DNA of 7,721 bases. Origin: UBA1738 sp964388835. GTDB taxonomy: Bacteria; Bacillota; Clostridia; UBA1381. The position numbers and the translations under genes were made by a program. This document shows positions 1 to 6,900 of the stretch, in pieces. The notes beneath the pieces were generated by a model. The model saw nothing but the letters and a program-made list of their open reading frames with translations. It did not search any database and was not told the DNA's origin. The stretch covers positions 1 to 7,721 of the forward strand of contig CAYMBZ010000065.1 of the NCBI GenBank assembly GCA_964388835.1, given 5' to 3'. Every line of letters begins with the position of its first letter. Position 1 is the first letter of the stretch.

Positions 1-821
1 GGTACGAAAAACCGATATTAAATGACGATGAATCCGCCGCGGCGGCGCTGAGAAACAAGATACGCCCGTTCGTTTTGCGGCGAATGAAATATGACGTTTT
101 GCCCGAGCTTCCCGATAAAATCGAGAACACTTTCTTTGCCGAGCCGGATGGGGGACAGAAAAAAATATATTCCGCATATCTTGCCGCGGCAAGACACGAG
201 GTTCGAGGTCTTGTGGAAAGCGGGGATAACATGCGCATTTTGTCTCTTCTGATGCGTTTGAGGCAGATATGCTGTCATCCCGTGCTCATTGATGAGGACT
301 ATGACAAGGACAGCGGGAAACTGGTTTTGCTTGAGGAACTTGTCCAAAACGGAATAAATGCCGGGCACAGAATACTGATTTTTTCTCAGTTTACCTCTAT
401 GCTGGGGATAATACGGGAAAGACTTGAAAAAGCAGGAACGGAGACCTTTTATCTGGACGGGGCTACGCCGCCTCAGCTCAGAACGGAGCTTGCGGACAGG
501 TTTAATTCCGGAGAACGAAATGTATTTTTGATTTCTTTAAAGGCGGGAGGTACGGGACTTAACCTTACCGGTGCGGATATGGTTATACATTATGACCCGT
601 GGTGGAATCCGGCGGCGGTAAATCAGGCATCCGACCGTGCGTATCGCATAGGTCAGCAGAAAGCCGTACATGTGATAAAACTTGCGGTTAAGGGAACTAT
701 CGAAGAGCAGATAATCAAGCTTCAGGAAAAGAAGCAAAATCTTGCGGATGACTTGATACAAAAAAATTCCTCGCTTTTGTCAAGCTTGCCGAAAGAGGAA
801 ATATTAAATTTATTTAGGTGA
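1..821 (+). CDS. SNF2-family DNA helicase/translocase, C-terminal part (5' end outside window)
   Basis: This is the C-terminal part of a SNF2-family (superfamily 2) ATP-dependent DNA translocase. The reading frame is already open at the left edge (codons from base 3) and gives 272 residues before TGA at 819-821. The first residues hold the family block joining the two RecA-like lobes (IRPFVLRRMKYDVLPELP). The second lobe follows: motif IV-like ILIFSQFTSML near residue 124 of the visible part, motif V (SLKAGGTGLNLTGAD followed by DPWWNPA), and motif VI DRAYRIGQ near residues 211-218 with the arginines expected to reach ATP. The tail after TIEEQI is short, charged and helical, as is usual for this family. 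The N-terminal lobe with Walker A and DExH, and any SWIM zinc finger, lie upstream and cannot be seen, so the subfamily (general bacterial SNF2/HepA-like, or part of a defence system) is open. The visible part shows no frameshift and ends at a normal family C-terminus. Confidence 0.93.
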   Translation, partial: YEKPILNDDESAAAALRNKIRPFVLRRMKYDVLPELPDKIENTFFAEPDGGQKKIYSAYLAAARHEVRGLVESGDNMRILSLLMRLRQICCHPVLIDEDYDKDSGKLVLLEELVQNGINAGHRILIFSQFTSMLGIIRERLEKAGTETFYLDGATPPQLRTELADRFNSGERNVFLISLKAGGTGLNLTGADMVIHYDPWWNPAAVNQASDRAYRIGQQKAVHVIKLAVKGTIEEQIIKLQEKKQNLADDLIQKNSSLLSSLPKEEILNLFR

Positions 822-842
822 AAAATAAAAGGGGGGGACACA

Positions 843-888
843 AAAACTGCGTGTAAGGCGGACACTGCTAAAGAGGTAACGCAGTTTT
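843..888 (+). terminator. Probable intrinsic terminator of the SNF2 gene
   Basis: A 10-bp perfect inverted repeat (843-852 AAAACTGCGT with 879-888 ACGCAGTTTT) lies 21 bases after the helicase stop. The 26-base loop is long, but the right arm ends in TTTT followed by CTTT, and the left arm starts in a run of A, the usual shape of an intrinsic terminator. The long loop lowers confidence. Confidence 0.5.
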
Positions 889-892
889 CTTT

Positions 893-922
893 GAAACGGC
901 ATAGCGTATTCTGTGCCGTTTC
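893..922. other. Strong stem-loop, 12 bp
   Basis: Positions 893-904 pair with 911-922 (GAAACGGCATAG with CTGTGCCGTTTC, one G-T wobble) around a 6-base loop. It starts only 4 bases after the preceding hairpin. No U-tract follows on either strand, so it is not a standard terminator alone; it may back up the previous hairpin or protect a 3' end. Confidence 0.5.
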
Positions 923-934
923 GCTGTTGTATAT

Positions 935-975
935 AAAAAAGTGATACATCTGCCAAAATCGGCAGAATGTATCAC
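935..975 (-). terminator. Strong intrinsic terminator (minus strand)
   Basis: Read on the minus strand, 967-975 pairs with 941-949 (GTGATACAT with ATGTATCAC, 9 bp). After a single-base bulge at 966, 961-965 pairs with 950-954 (CTGCC/GGCAG, 5 bp). A run of six T (complement of 935-940) follows directly. This is a textbook Rho-independent terminator for leftward transcription. It lies more than 300 bases beyond the sigG stop and about 100 bases beyond a good minus-strand promoter, so its main client is probably the small transcript between them. Confidence 0.85.
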
Positions 976-1035
976 AGCCTACTTATTACACGCATGGCTA
1001 TCAGCGAGGTACGTAAAGAGGAATATCCTCTTGAT
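935..1035 (-). ncRNA. Candidate small non-coding RNA, about 100 nt, unknown family
   Basis: A minus-strand transcript is predicted from the promoter at 1042-1069 (start near 1035) to the terminator ending near 935. The predicted RNA has three parts. First, a 5' hairpin close to the start: 1026-1032 with 1016-1022, 7 bp, 3-base loop, AAGAGGA/TCCTCTT. Second, about 40 nt of mostly unpaired sequence (1015-976) whose only visible pairing is AGCC/GGCT (996-999 with 976-979). Third, the bulged terminator hairpin. It matches no riboswitch, 4.5S/SRP or tmRNA core that I can recall. A seven-codon ATG ORF (MRVISRL, ATG at 996-994) lies inside it but has no ribosome-binding site. The gene-like layout is seen directly; that it is a stable trans-acting RNA is inference. 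It could instead be the processed end of a long sigG 3' UTR. Confidence 0.55.
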
Positions 1036-1041
1036 ATTGTT

Positions 1042-1069
1042 AGTATATTTAAAAAAGGCTTTATGTCAA
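1042..1069 (-). promoter_or_regulatory. Vegetative (SigA-type) promoter for the candidate small RNA
   Basis: On the minus strand TTGACA (complement of 1064-1069) is a perfect -35. TATACT (complement of 1042-1047) is a five-of-six -10, and the spacer is 16 bases. The predicted start is near 1035, an A. No gene start lies downstream on this strand before the terminator at 975. Confidence 0.65.
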
Positions 1070-1278
1070 TAGCTTTTGGGAATTTTATTGCCATTATTCG
1101 TTCATGACGATGACTGAAAATTCTGTGATTATTATGGTGATGTTATTTAGTAAAACGGCTATATCAAATCAGTCAAAGAGGAAGTTTAAAGCGGTCGGCA
1201 TTGCAGTGATTTAAAATTGAGCCAATGAGTTACTGTCTTAAGGCAGGCTTCCGAAATCGGTATTTTTTATCTCCCTTT
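1070..1278. other. Intergenic stretch without recognisable gene
   Basis: This AT-rich stretch lies between the sigG stop and the candidate RNA promoter. I see no protein gene with a ribosome-binding site, no tRNA and no strong hairpin. In particular there is no convincing terminator directly after sigG (only very short stems such as CCG-ATTT-CGG near 1252-1261), so sigG transcripts may run on to the terminator at 935-975. Confidence 0.5.
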
Positions 1279-2046
1279 TTACACATATTTTCGCATATGA
1301 GTGAGTGCGCTTTTTTCCAGACGCGAAACTTGCGCTTGAGATATGCCTATTTCATCCGCAACCTCCATTTGTGTTTTCCCCTCAAAAAAGCGCAGATTTA
1401 CAATGTGCTTTTCACGCTTACCCAAATGCTTCATGGCCTCGGAAATGGCGATATCGCGTAGCCAATTTTCGTCGGTATTTTTTGAATCCTTTACCTGATC
1501 CATAACGTATATCGCCTCACCGCCGTCATGATAAACCGGCTCTGAAAGACTTACCGGGTCGGCGATTGCATCCAGAGCAAAAACCACATCTTCCTTTGAA
1601 ATATTAAGTTTTTCGGCTATTTCCGAAACCGTCGGCTCCTTTGAGTTTTTATTTATGAGACTTTCCTTTGCATATAGCGCCTTATATGCAATGTCCTTAA
1701 GTGAACGGCTTACGCGGATGGAATTGTTATCCCGAAGATACCGCCTGATTTCGCCGATGATCATCGGAACGGCATAGGTAGAAAACTGCACATTCTGCGA
1801 AAGATCAAAATTGTCTATTGCTTTTATCAGCCCCACACAGCCGACCTGAAACAGGTCATCCGCATTTTCGCCGCGGTTGGAAAATCGTTGTATAACGCTT
1901 AGCACCAGCCTGAGATTTCCGTGAATAAATTCCTCTCTTGCGCTTTTATCTCCTTGCTTGATTTTAACAAAAAGCTCCTCTTTGCGCTGCTTTGAAAGCA
2001 CCGGAAGTTTTGAAGTGTTCACACCGCAGATTTCTACTTTATTCAT
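1279..2046 (-). CDS. sigG: RNA polymerase sporulation sigma factor SigG (late forespore)
   Basis: This is SigG, which directs RNA polymerase to late forespore genes (germination receptors, small acid-soluble spore proteins, spoVA) after engulfment. The 255 residues are close to the usual 255-260. The N-terminus NKVEICGVNTSKLPVL is the SigG signature that separates it from SigF. Region 2 has DDLFQVGCVGLIKA (63-76) and FSTYAVPMIIGEIRRYLRDN (88-107); region 3 is around 115-165; region 4.2 has the helix-turn-helix GKTQMEVADEIGISQAQVSR (223-242). The ATG at 2046 is preceded by AGGGAG with a 9-base gap. In many relatives sigG follows spoIIGA-sigE; here the upstream same-strand gene is a PTS permease with a hairpin between, so sigG is probably expressed alone. 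I found no clear SigF/SigG-type promoter in the 96-base gap. Residue 42, in the position occupied by Asn45 of the B. subtilis protein (anti-sigma factor Gin/CsfB contact), is His. Confidence 0.96.
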   Translation of the reverse strand: MNKVEICGVNTSKLPVLSKQRKEELFVKIKQGDKSAREEFIHGNLRLVLSVIQRFSNRGENADDLFQVGCVGLIKAIDNFDLSQNVQFSTYAVPMIIGEIRRYLRDNNSIRVSRSLKDIAYKALYAKESLINKNSKEPTVSEIAEKLNISKEDVVFALDAIADPVSLSEPVYHDGGEAIYVMDQVKDSKNTDENWLRDIAISEAMKHLGKREKHIVNLRFFEGKTQMEVADEIGISQAQVSRLEKSALTHMRKYV

Positions 2047-2086
2047 GCTACACGTCTCCCTTATATGATGATATGTAAAAAGAGGA

Positions 2087-2136
2087 GATAAAAATAGGGG
2101 GTGGGGGGTGTAAAAAGGTTTGTTTCTACATCCCCC
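2087..2136 (-). terminator. GC-rich terminator hairpin between the PTS gene and sigG
   Basis: On the minus strand, six bases after the PTS stop, GGGGGATGTA (2127-2136) pairs with TACACCCCCC (2103-2112): 10 positions with one A-C mismatch, around a 14-base loop. It is followed by ACCCC and then TATTTTTAT. The U-rich stretch starts about eight bases after the stem, later than ideal, so termination may be partial and allow some read-through into sigG. Confidence 0.55.
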
Positions 2137-2142
2137 GAAAAA

Positions 2143-3729
2143 TTACAGTATATCTTCTATTTGTGATTTTATAACGGTTACTTTGGGACCGTATATTACC
2201 TGTATGCCGTTACCTTTTTTTATAACTCCGGAGGCGCCGCTCCGCTTTAGAGTGGCATCCGTCACCTTTGCCGAATCCTTAACCGTTACACGCAGACGGG
2301 TGGCACAGCAATCCAAATCCGCAATGTTATCCTTGCCGCCCAATCCCTCCAAAATCATATAAGCACGTTCATAACCGTCGCCTGATTTTTTGTTTTTGTA
2401 ATCCTGTTTGGTGTAAAGCTTTGTTTCTGTCTCCCCTTCTTCACGCCCGGGAGTGGTCATATTGAATTTTTTAATGGCGAAATTAAACAGGAAGTAATAT
2501 ACAAAGAAGTAGATTATACCTACGGGGATTACATAAAGCCAGTGAGTCTTTTCCTGTCCTTGCATGATGCCGAACAGCAGAAAGTCAATAAATCCTCCCG
2601 AAAAAGTCATGCCTATCGCAACATTTAATATGTGCATTATCATGAACGAAAGACCGGCAAGCACGCAATGTATACCGTAATACAGCGTGGGAGCCACAAA
2701 CAGGAATGTGAATTCCAAAGGTTCGGTTATGCCGGTAAGAAAGGAGGTTAACGCGGCGGAAAACAGCAGTGAGCCGACAAGCTTTTTCTTTTCCGGCTTG
2801 GCACAGCGGTACATGGCAAGCGCGGCGCCGGGGAGACCGAACATCATAAAAGGAAATTTCCCGGTCATGAATCTTGCCGCTTCCACCGAAAAACGCACAG
2901 TATCCGGGGAGGCAAGTTCGGCAAAGAATATATTTTGCGCGCCCGAGACGGAAATGCCGTCAATCATGCTTGTTCCACCGAGACCGGTCTGCCAAAAGGG
3001 CAGGTAAAACACGTGGTGCAGACCGAACGGAATCAGCGCCCTTTCAATATAGCCGTATATAAGAGTTCCGAAATATCCCGCGCCGGTAACAAGACCGCCC
3101 AGAGCATAAATTCCGCTTTGTATAATCGGCCAGAAAAAATACATAATAACGCCGACTACAGTATATACCAGGGTGGAAATAATCGGGATAAAGCGTGTTC
3201 CACCGAAAAATGATAATATCTGCGGAAGCTCGATTTTGTAAAAACGATTATGCAGTGCCGCAACGCCGAGACCTGCCACAATTCCACCGAAAACTCCCAT
3301 TTGAAGCGTTGTTATTCCGAGAACATCGGCAACGGCGCCGTCCGCGCGGGTTCCCGAAGTGCCTGTGATTGTAAGGAGTGCGGAAATTGTGGTATGCATT
3401 ACCAAAAAGGCGATGGCGGCGGAAAGTGTTGCGATTTCCTTTTCTTTTTTTGCCATTCCCAGGGCAACTCCCATTGCAAAAATAATGGGCAGATTATCAA
3501 AAATGACACCTCCCACCTCGGAAAAAATGCAGAGCAGACCGTATAAGAATGTACCCTCGCCCAAAAATGCCTCAAGTCCGTATTTTGCAACCGTCGTTTG
3601 ATTTGAAAGCGAAGAGCCTATTCCCAGCAAAAGTCCCGCAACCGGCAGGAGGGCTATCGGAAACATAAAGCTTCTGCCCACTCTTTGCAGAACGCCGAAA
3701 ACACCGCTCTCGCTGTTTTTATTACTCAT
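2143..3729 (-). CDS. ptsG: PTS glucose-family permease, IICB components, no IIA domain
   Basis: This is a membrane transporter and kinase of the sugar phosphotransferase system, glucose/GlcNAc/maltose family. It imports a hexose and phosphorylates it with phosphate relayed from PEP through EI, HPr, IIA and its own IIB. With the ATG at 3729 it has 528 residues. A IIC domain of about ten hydrophobic segments (1-425) carries PFGLHH (234-239) and GITEPLEF (333-340), the conserved sugar-site motif. A linker starting TTPGREE (about 425-455) leads to IIB with LDCCATRLR; Cys475 aligns with the phosphorylated cysteine of LDACITRLR in PtsG. No IIA follows, so a IIA must come from another gene. The sequence resembles B. 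subtilis PtsG throughout IIC, while parts such as GIGSSLS and SFFGGTRF also recall MalX; glucose is the likeliest substrate but maltose or GlcNAc is not excluded. An upstream in-frame TTG at 3771 is rejected as start because the AGGAG lies just before 3729. Confidence 0.9.
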   Translation of the reverse strand: MSNKNSESGVFGVLQRVGRSFMFPIALLPVAGLLLGIGSSLSNQTTVAKYGLEAFLGEGTFLYGLLCIFSEVGGVIFDNLPIIFAMGVALGMAKKEKEIATLSAAIAFLVMHTTISALLTITGTSGTRADGAVADVLGITTLQMGVFGGIVAGLGVAALHNRFYKIELPQILSFFGGTRFIPIISTLVYTVVGVIMYFFWPIIQSGIYALGGLVTGAGYFGTLIYGYIERALIPFGLHHVFYLPFWQTGLGGTSMIDGISVSGAQNIFFAELASPDTVRFSVEAARFMTGKFPFMMFGLPGAALAMYRCAKPEKKKLVGSLLFSAALTSFLTGITEPLEFTFLFVAPTLYYGIHCVLAGLSFMIMHILNVAIGMTFSGGFIDFLLFGIMQGQEKTHWLYVIPVGIIYFFVYYFLFNFAIKKFNMTTPGREEGETETKLYTKQDYKNKKSGDGYERAYMILEGLGGKDNIADLDCCATRLRVTVKDSAKVTDATLKRSGASGVIKKGNGIQVIYGPKVTVIKSQIEDIL

Positions 3730-3736
3730 AAGTATT

Positions 3737-3742
3737 CTCCTT
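3737..3742 (-). promoter_or_regulatory. Ribosome-binding site fixing the PTS start at 3729
   Basis: AAGGAG on the minus strand lies 7 bases before the ATG at 3729. It falls inside the reading frame if translation began at the TTG at 3771, which itself has no such site. This decides the start and shortens the protein by 14 residues. Confidence 0.85.
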
Positions 3743-3782
3743 TTAAAGTTATTTACCGTTAGTATTTTCAATATTTAACTTA

Positions 3783-3793
3783 CTTATACCATA
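3783..3793 (-). promoter_or_regulatory. Extended -10 promoter of the PTS gene
   Basis: The minus strand reads TATGGTATAAG here: a TRTGN extended -10 joined to TATAAG (five of six). No good -35 sits 17 bases upstream, which extended -10 promoters can do without. The predicted start is near 3776, giving a leader of about 47 bases. That is too short for the GlcT-type antiterminator and terminator known before B. subtilis ptsG, and none is seen. Confidence 0.5.
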
Positions 3794-3808
3794 CGGACTT
3801 TTATTTTT

Positions 3809-3854
3809 TTGACAATATGCATAAAAATGCCGAATATTGCAAATTTATCGCAAA
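3809..3854. promoter_or_regulatory. Candidate operator region: one inverted and two tandem half-sites
   Basis: Three similar motifs lie between the divergent promoters. TTGACAATATGCAT (3809-3822) and ATGCCGAATATTGCAA (3827-3842) form an imperfect dyad around AAAA. TATTGCAAA (3835-3843) is repeated as TATCGCAAA (3846-3854), one mismatch, 11-bp period, ending five bases before the nifJ -35. Such phasing suits a DNA-binding protein acting on one or both promoters. It does not match the Rex consensus or a cre site as I know them. The element is AT-rich, so chance similarity is possible. Confidence 0.35.
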
Positions 3855-3859
3855 GGGTA

Positions 3860-3888
3860 TTGATTTTGAAATAAAAAAGTGGTATTAT
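3860..3888 (+). promoter_or_regulatory. nifJ: SigA-type promoter of nifJ
   Basis: TTGATT (3860-3865) and TATTAT (3883-3888) are separated by 17 bases, and a TG at 3880-3881 adds an extended -10. The predicted start is near 3895, leaving a leader of about 77 bases. In that leader GGATT (3930-3934) can pair with AATCC (3940-3944), or GGATTT (3900-3905) with AAATCC (3939-3944), two exclusive weak stems; neither looks like a known riboswitch. Confidence 0.7.
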
Positions 3889-3954
3889 ATATTATGTATG
3901 GATTTTATTAATTAATTCTTGCTAAAACAGGATTGTATAAATCCGAACCATAAT

Positions 3955-3962
3955 AAAGGAGG
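3955..3962 (+). promoter_or_regulatory. Strong ribosome-binding site of nifJ
   Basis: AAAGGAGG is a near-perfect anti-Shine-Dalgarno match, 9 bases before the ATG at 3972. It supports that start over the in-frame ATGs at 3984 and 3993, and fits a highly translated gene. Confidence 0.9.
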
Positions 3963-3971
3963 AAATTTTTC

Positions 3972-6900
3972 ATGGGAAGAAAAATGAAAACCATGGATGG
4001 TAACACCGCTGCCGCATACGCTTCTTATGCGTTTACGGACGTGGCGGCTATCTATCCTATCACCCCGTCATCAAACATGGCAGAGGTTACCGACAAATGG
4101 GCTGCTGCAGGACAAAAGAACATCTTTGGCAGAACCGTACAGGTAACGGAAATGCAGTCGGAAGCAGGTGCTTCGGGTACTGTTCACGGTTCACTCGCTG
4201 CAGGTGCGCTTACCACAACATACACAGCATCACAGGGACTTCTTTTGATGATACCGAACATGTATAAAATTGCAGGTGAGCTTCTGCCTTGCGTATTTAA
4301 CGTATCTGCAAGAGCCTTGGCTTCACACGCACTTTCGATTTTCGGCGACCATCAGGACGTTATGGCTTGCCGTCAGACAGGTTTTGCAATGCTCGCTTCA
4401 ACAAATCCGCAGGAAGCTATGGATTTGGGCGCAGTTGCACATCTTACAACAATCAAGGGCAAGGTTCCGTTCCTGCACTTCTTTGACGGATTCAGAACCA
4501 GCCATGAGTATCAGAAAGTAGCTTGCTGGGATTACGCAGATCTTGCCGAAATGGTTGATTGGGAAGCTATCAACGACTTCAGACAGGGCGCATTGAACCC
4601 GGCTCATCCGGTACAAAGAGGTACTGCTCAGAACCCGGATATCTTCTTCCAGGCAAAGGAAGCTTCAAACAAATATTATGAAGCAATTCCGGAGCTTACA
4701 CAGCAGTATATGGACAAGGTTAATGCAAAAATCGGAACCGATTATAAGCTCTTTAACTACTACGGCGCAAATGATGCCGAAACCGTTATCGTGGCTATGG
4801 GCTCGGTAAACGATACAATTTCCGAGACTGTTGACTACTTGAACGCAAACGGCGAAAAAGTCGGCATGATTAAAGTGCGTCTTTACAGACCTTTCTCGGT
4901 AAAGCATTTTGTTGAAGCAATTCCGGCATCTGTTAAGAGAATTGTTGTTCTTGACAGAACAAAGGAAGCAGGCTCTGTAGGCGAACCGCTTTATCTTGAT
5001 GTTACAGCTGCTCTTTGCGGAACATCGTTTGCAAATATTCCGGTATTCGGCGGACGTTTCGGCTTGGGTTCAAAGGATACAACACCGGCTCAAATTATCG
5101 CTGCTTTCAAGAATACCGAAAAGAAGCACTTTACAATCGGTATCTGCGACGATGTAACAAATCTTTCGCTTGAAATTAAGGAAAATCCGAATACAACTCC
5201 TGAAGGGATCAAGAGCTGTAAGTTCTGGGGTCTCGGTGCCGACGGTACGGTAGGTGCAAACAAGAACTCGGTTAAGATTATCGGTGACCACACAGATATG
5301 AATGTTCAGGCTTACTTTGATTATGACTCAAAGAAGTCAGGTGGCTTGACAGTTTCTCACTTGCGTTTCGGTAACGCAAAAATTACATCAACCTACCTTA
5401 TCAACAAGGCTGATTTCGTAGCTTGTCACAAGGCTTCATACATCAGACAGTATGATATGGTTCAGGATGTTAAGCCTGGCGGAGTGTTCCTTTTGAACTG
5501 CTCATGGAATGCGGAAGAGCTTGAAACACACCTTCCGGGTCAGGTGAAGAGATATATTGCTGAAAACAACATTCAGTTCTACACAATCGACGGTGTTAAA
5601 ATCGGTAAGGAAATCGGTCTCGGAAACAGAATTAACACAGTTCTTCAATCTGCATTCTTTAAGCTGGCAGATATTATTCCGGCTGAGGATGCTATCCGTT
5701 ACATGAAGGAGGCGGCTACAGCTTCTTATTCAAAGAAGGGTGACGCTATTGTTAAGATGAATCACGACGCTATCGATGCAGGCGCAGAAGCGGTTGTTAA
5801 GGTAGAGGTTCCGGCATCATGGAAGGATGCAAAGGATGAAGATTTGTCGGTTAAGCATGACGGCGAGGGTAAGCTTGTTGATTATGTAAACAATGTACTT
5901 GTTCCGGTTAACGGCTTCCGCGGAATGCAACTTCCGGTATCAACATTTGTTCCTTACGCAAACGGTGAAGTTCCGTTGGGTTCTGCCGCTTACGAAAAGA
6001 GAGGAATTGCAATCGATGTTCCTACATGGAACGGCGATGCATGTCTGCAGTGCGGACTTTGTGCATATGTATGTCCTCATGCATGTATTCGTCCTGTAGT
6101 TCTTACGGAAGAAGAGCTTAAAAATGCTCCTGAGGGAATTAAGTACGTTAAGATGAAACAGCTTGATGGATATTACTACGGCATGGCAATTTCAGTGCTT
6201 GACTGTACAGGTTGCGGCTCATGCGTAAATGTGTGCCCGGAAGTTAAGGGTACAAAGGCTCTGTCAATGTCACCGCTTGATATGAATCTTGATGAGCAGA
6301 AAGGCTTCGATTACGGAATTAAGCTTGCAACAAAGCCGTCTGTACTTGAAAAATTCCCGCTTACAACAGTTAAGGGTTCACAGTTCAGAACACCTTATCT
6401 TGAATTCTCCGGCGCATGCGCAGGTTGTGGTGAAACACCTTACGCAAAGCTTATAACACAGTTGTTCGGTGACAGAATGTATATCGCAAACGCAACAGGA
6501 TGTTCTTCAATCTGGGGCGGCAGCGCACCTTCAACACCTTACACAACAGATTCTGACGGAAGAGGCCCGGCATGGGGTAACTCACTGTTTGAGGATAACG
6601 CAGAATACGGCTACGGTATGTTCTTGGGACAGAAAGCCATTCGTGAAAAGAACATCGAAAAGCTTGAAAAGCTTGCAACTGAAAATGCAGAGATTAAGCC
6701 GGCTGTTGAGAAGTTTATCGAAACAAAAGATTGCGGAACAGCAAACCGTGTTGCAACAGATGAATTGCTCAAGGCAATTGCAAATATCAATTCTCAGGAA
6801 GCTAAGGATGTTCTTGCAGATAAAGATTTCCTTAACAAGAAATCAGTATGGATCTTCGGCGGAGATGGCTGGGCATACGATATCGGCTTCGGAGGATTGG

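Noticed and set aside
967..1107. Plus-strand ORF of 46 codons (or 37 from ATG at 994) reading partly like protein (EVRKEEYPLDIVSIFKKGF).
   Set aside because: No ribosome-binding site precedes either ATG, and the frame runs exactly over the minus-strand promoter, 5' hairpin and terminator arm, whose palindromes explain its composition. A decayed gene is not fully excluded.
1104..1214. Plus-strand 36-codon ORF whose ATG overlaps the previous ORF's TGA.
   Set aside because: The ATGA overlap looks operon-like, but there is no ribosome-binding site, composition is low-complexity hydrophobic, and this length is expected by chance.
2064..2070. CATCATA on the minus strand upstream of sigG, matching a SigG-type -10.
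   Set aside because: It has no matching -35 and would start transcription inside the sigG ribosome-binding site.
3730..3771. N-terminal extension of the PTS permease from the TTG at 3771.
   Set aside because: AGGAG sits 7 bases before the ATG at 3729, inside this extension; the added residues resemble nothing in the family.
3809..3838. Second plus-strand promoter: TTGACA (3809-3814) with AATATT (3833-3838).
   Set aside because: The -10 matches only four of six with an 18-base spacer, and the promoter at 3860-3888 is clearly better.
3900..3944. Possible riboswitch in the nifJ leader, from the two alternative GGATT/AATCC stems.
   Set aside because: The stems are 5-6 bp, AT-rich and unlike any known aptamer, and no terminator or anti-SD sequence is coupled to them.
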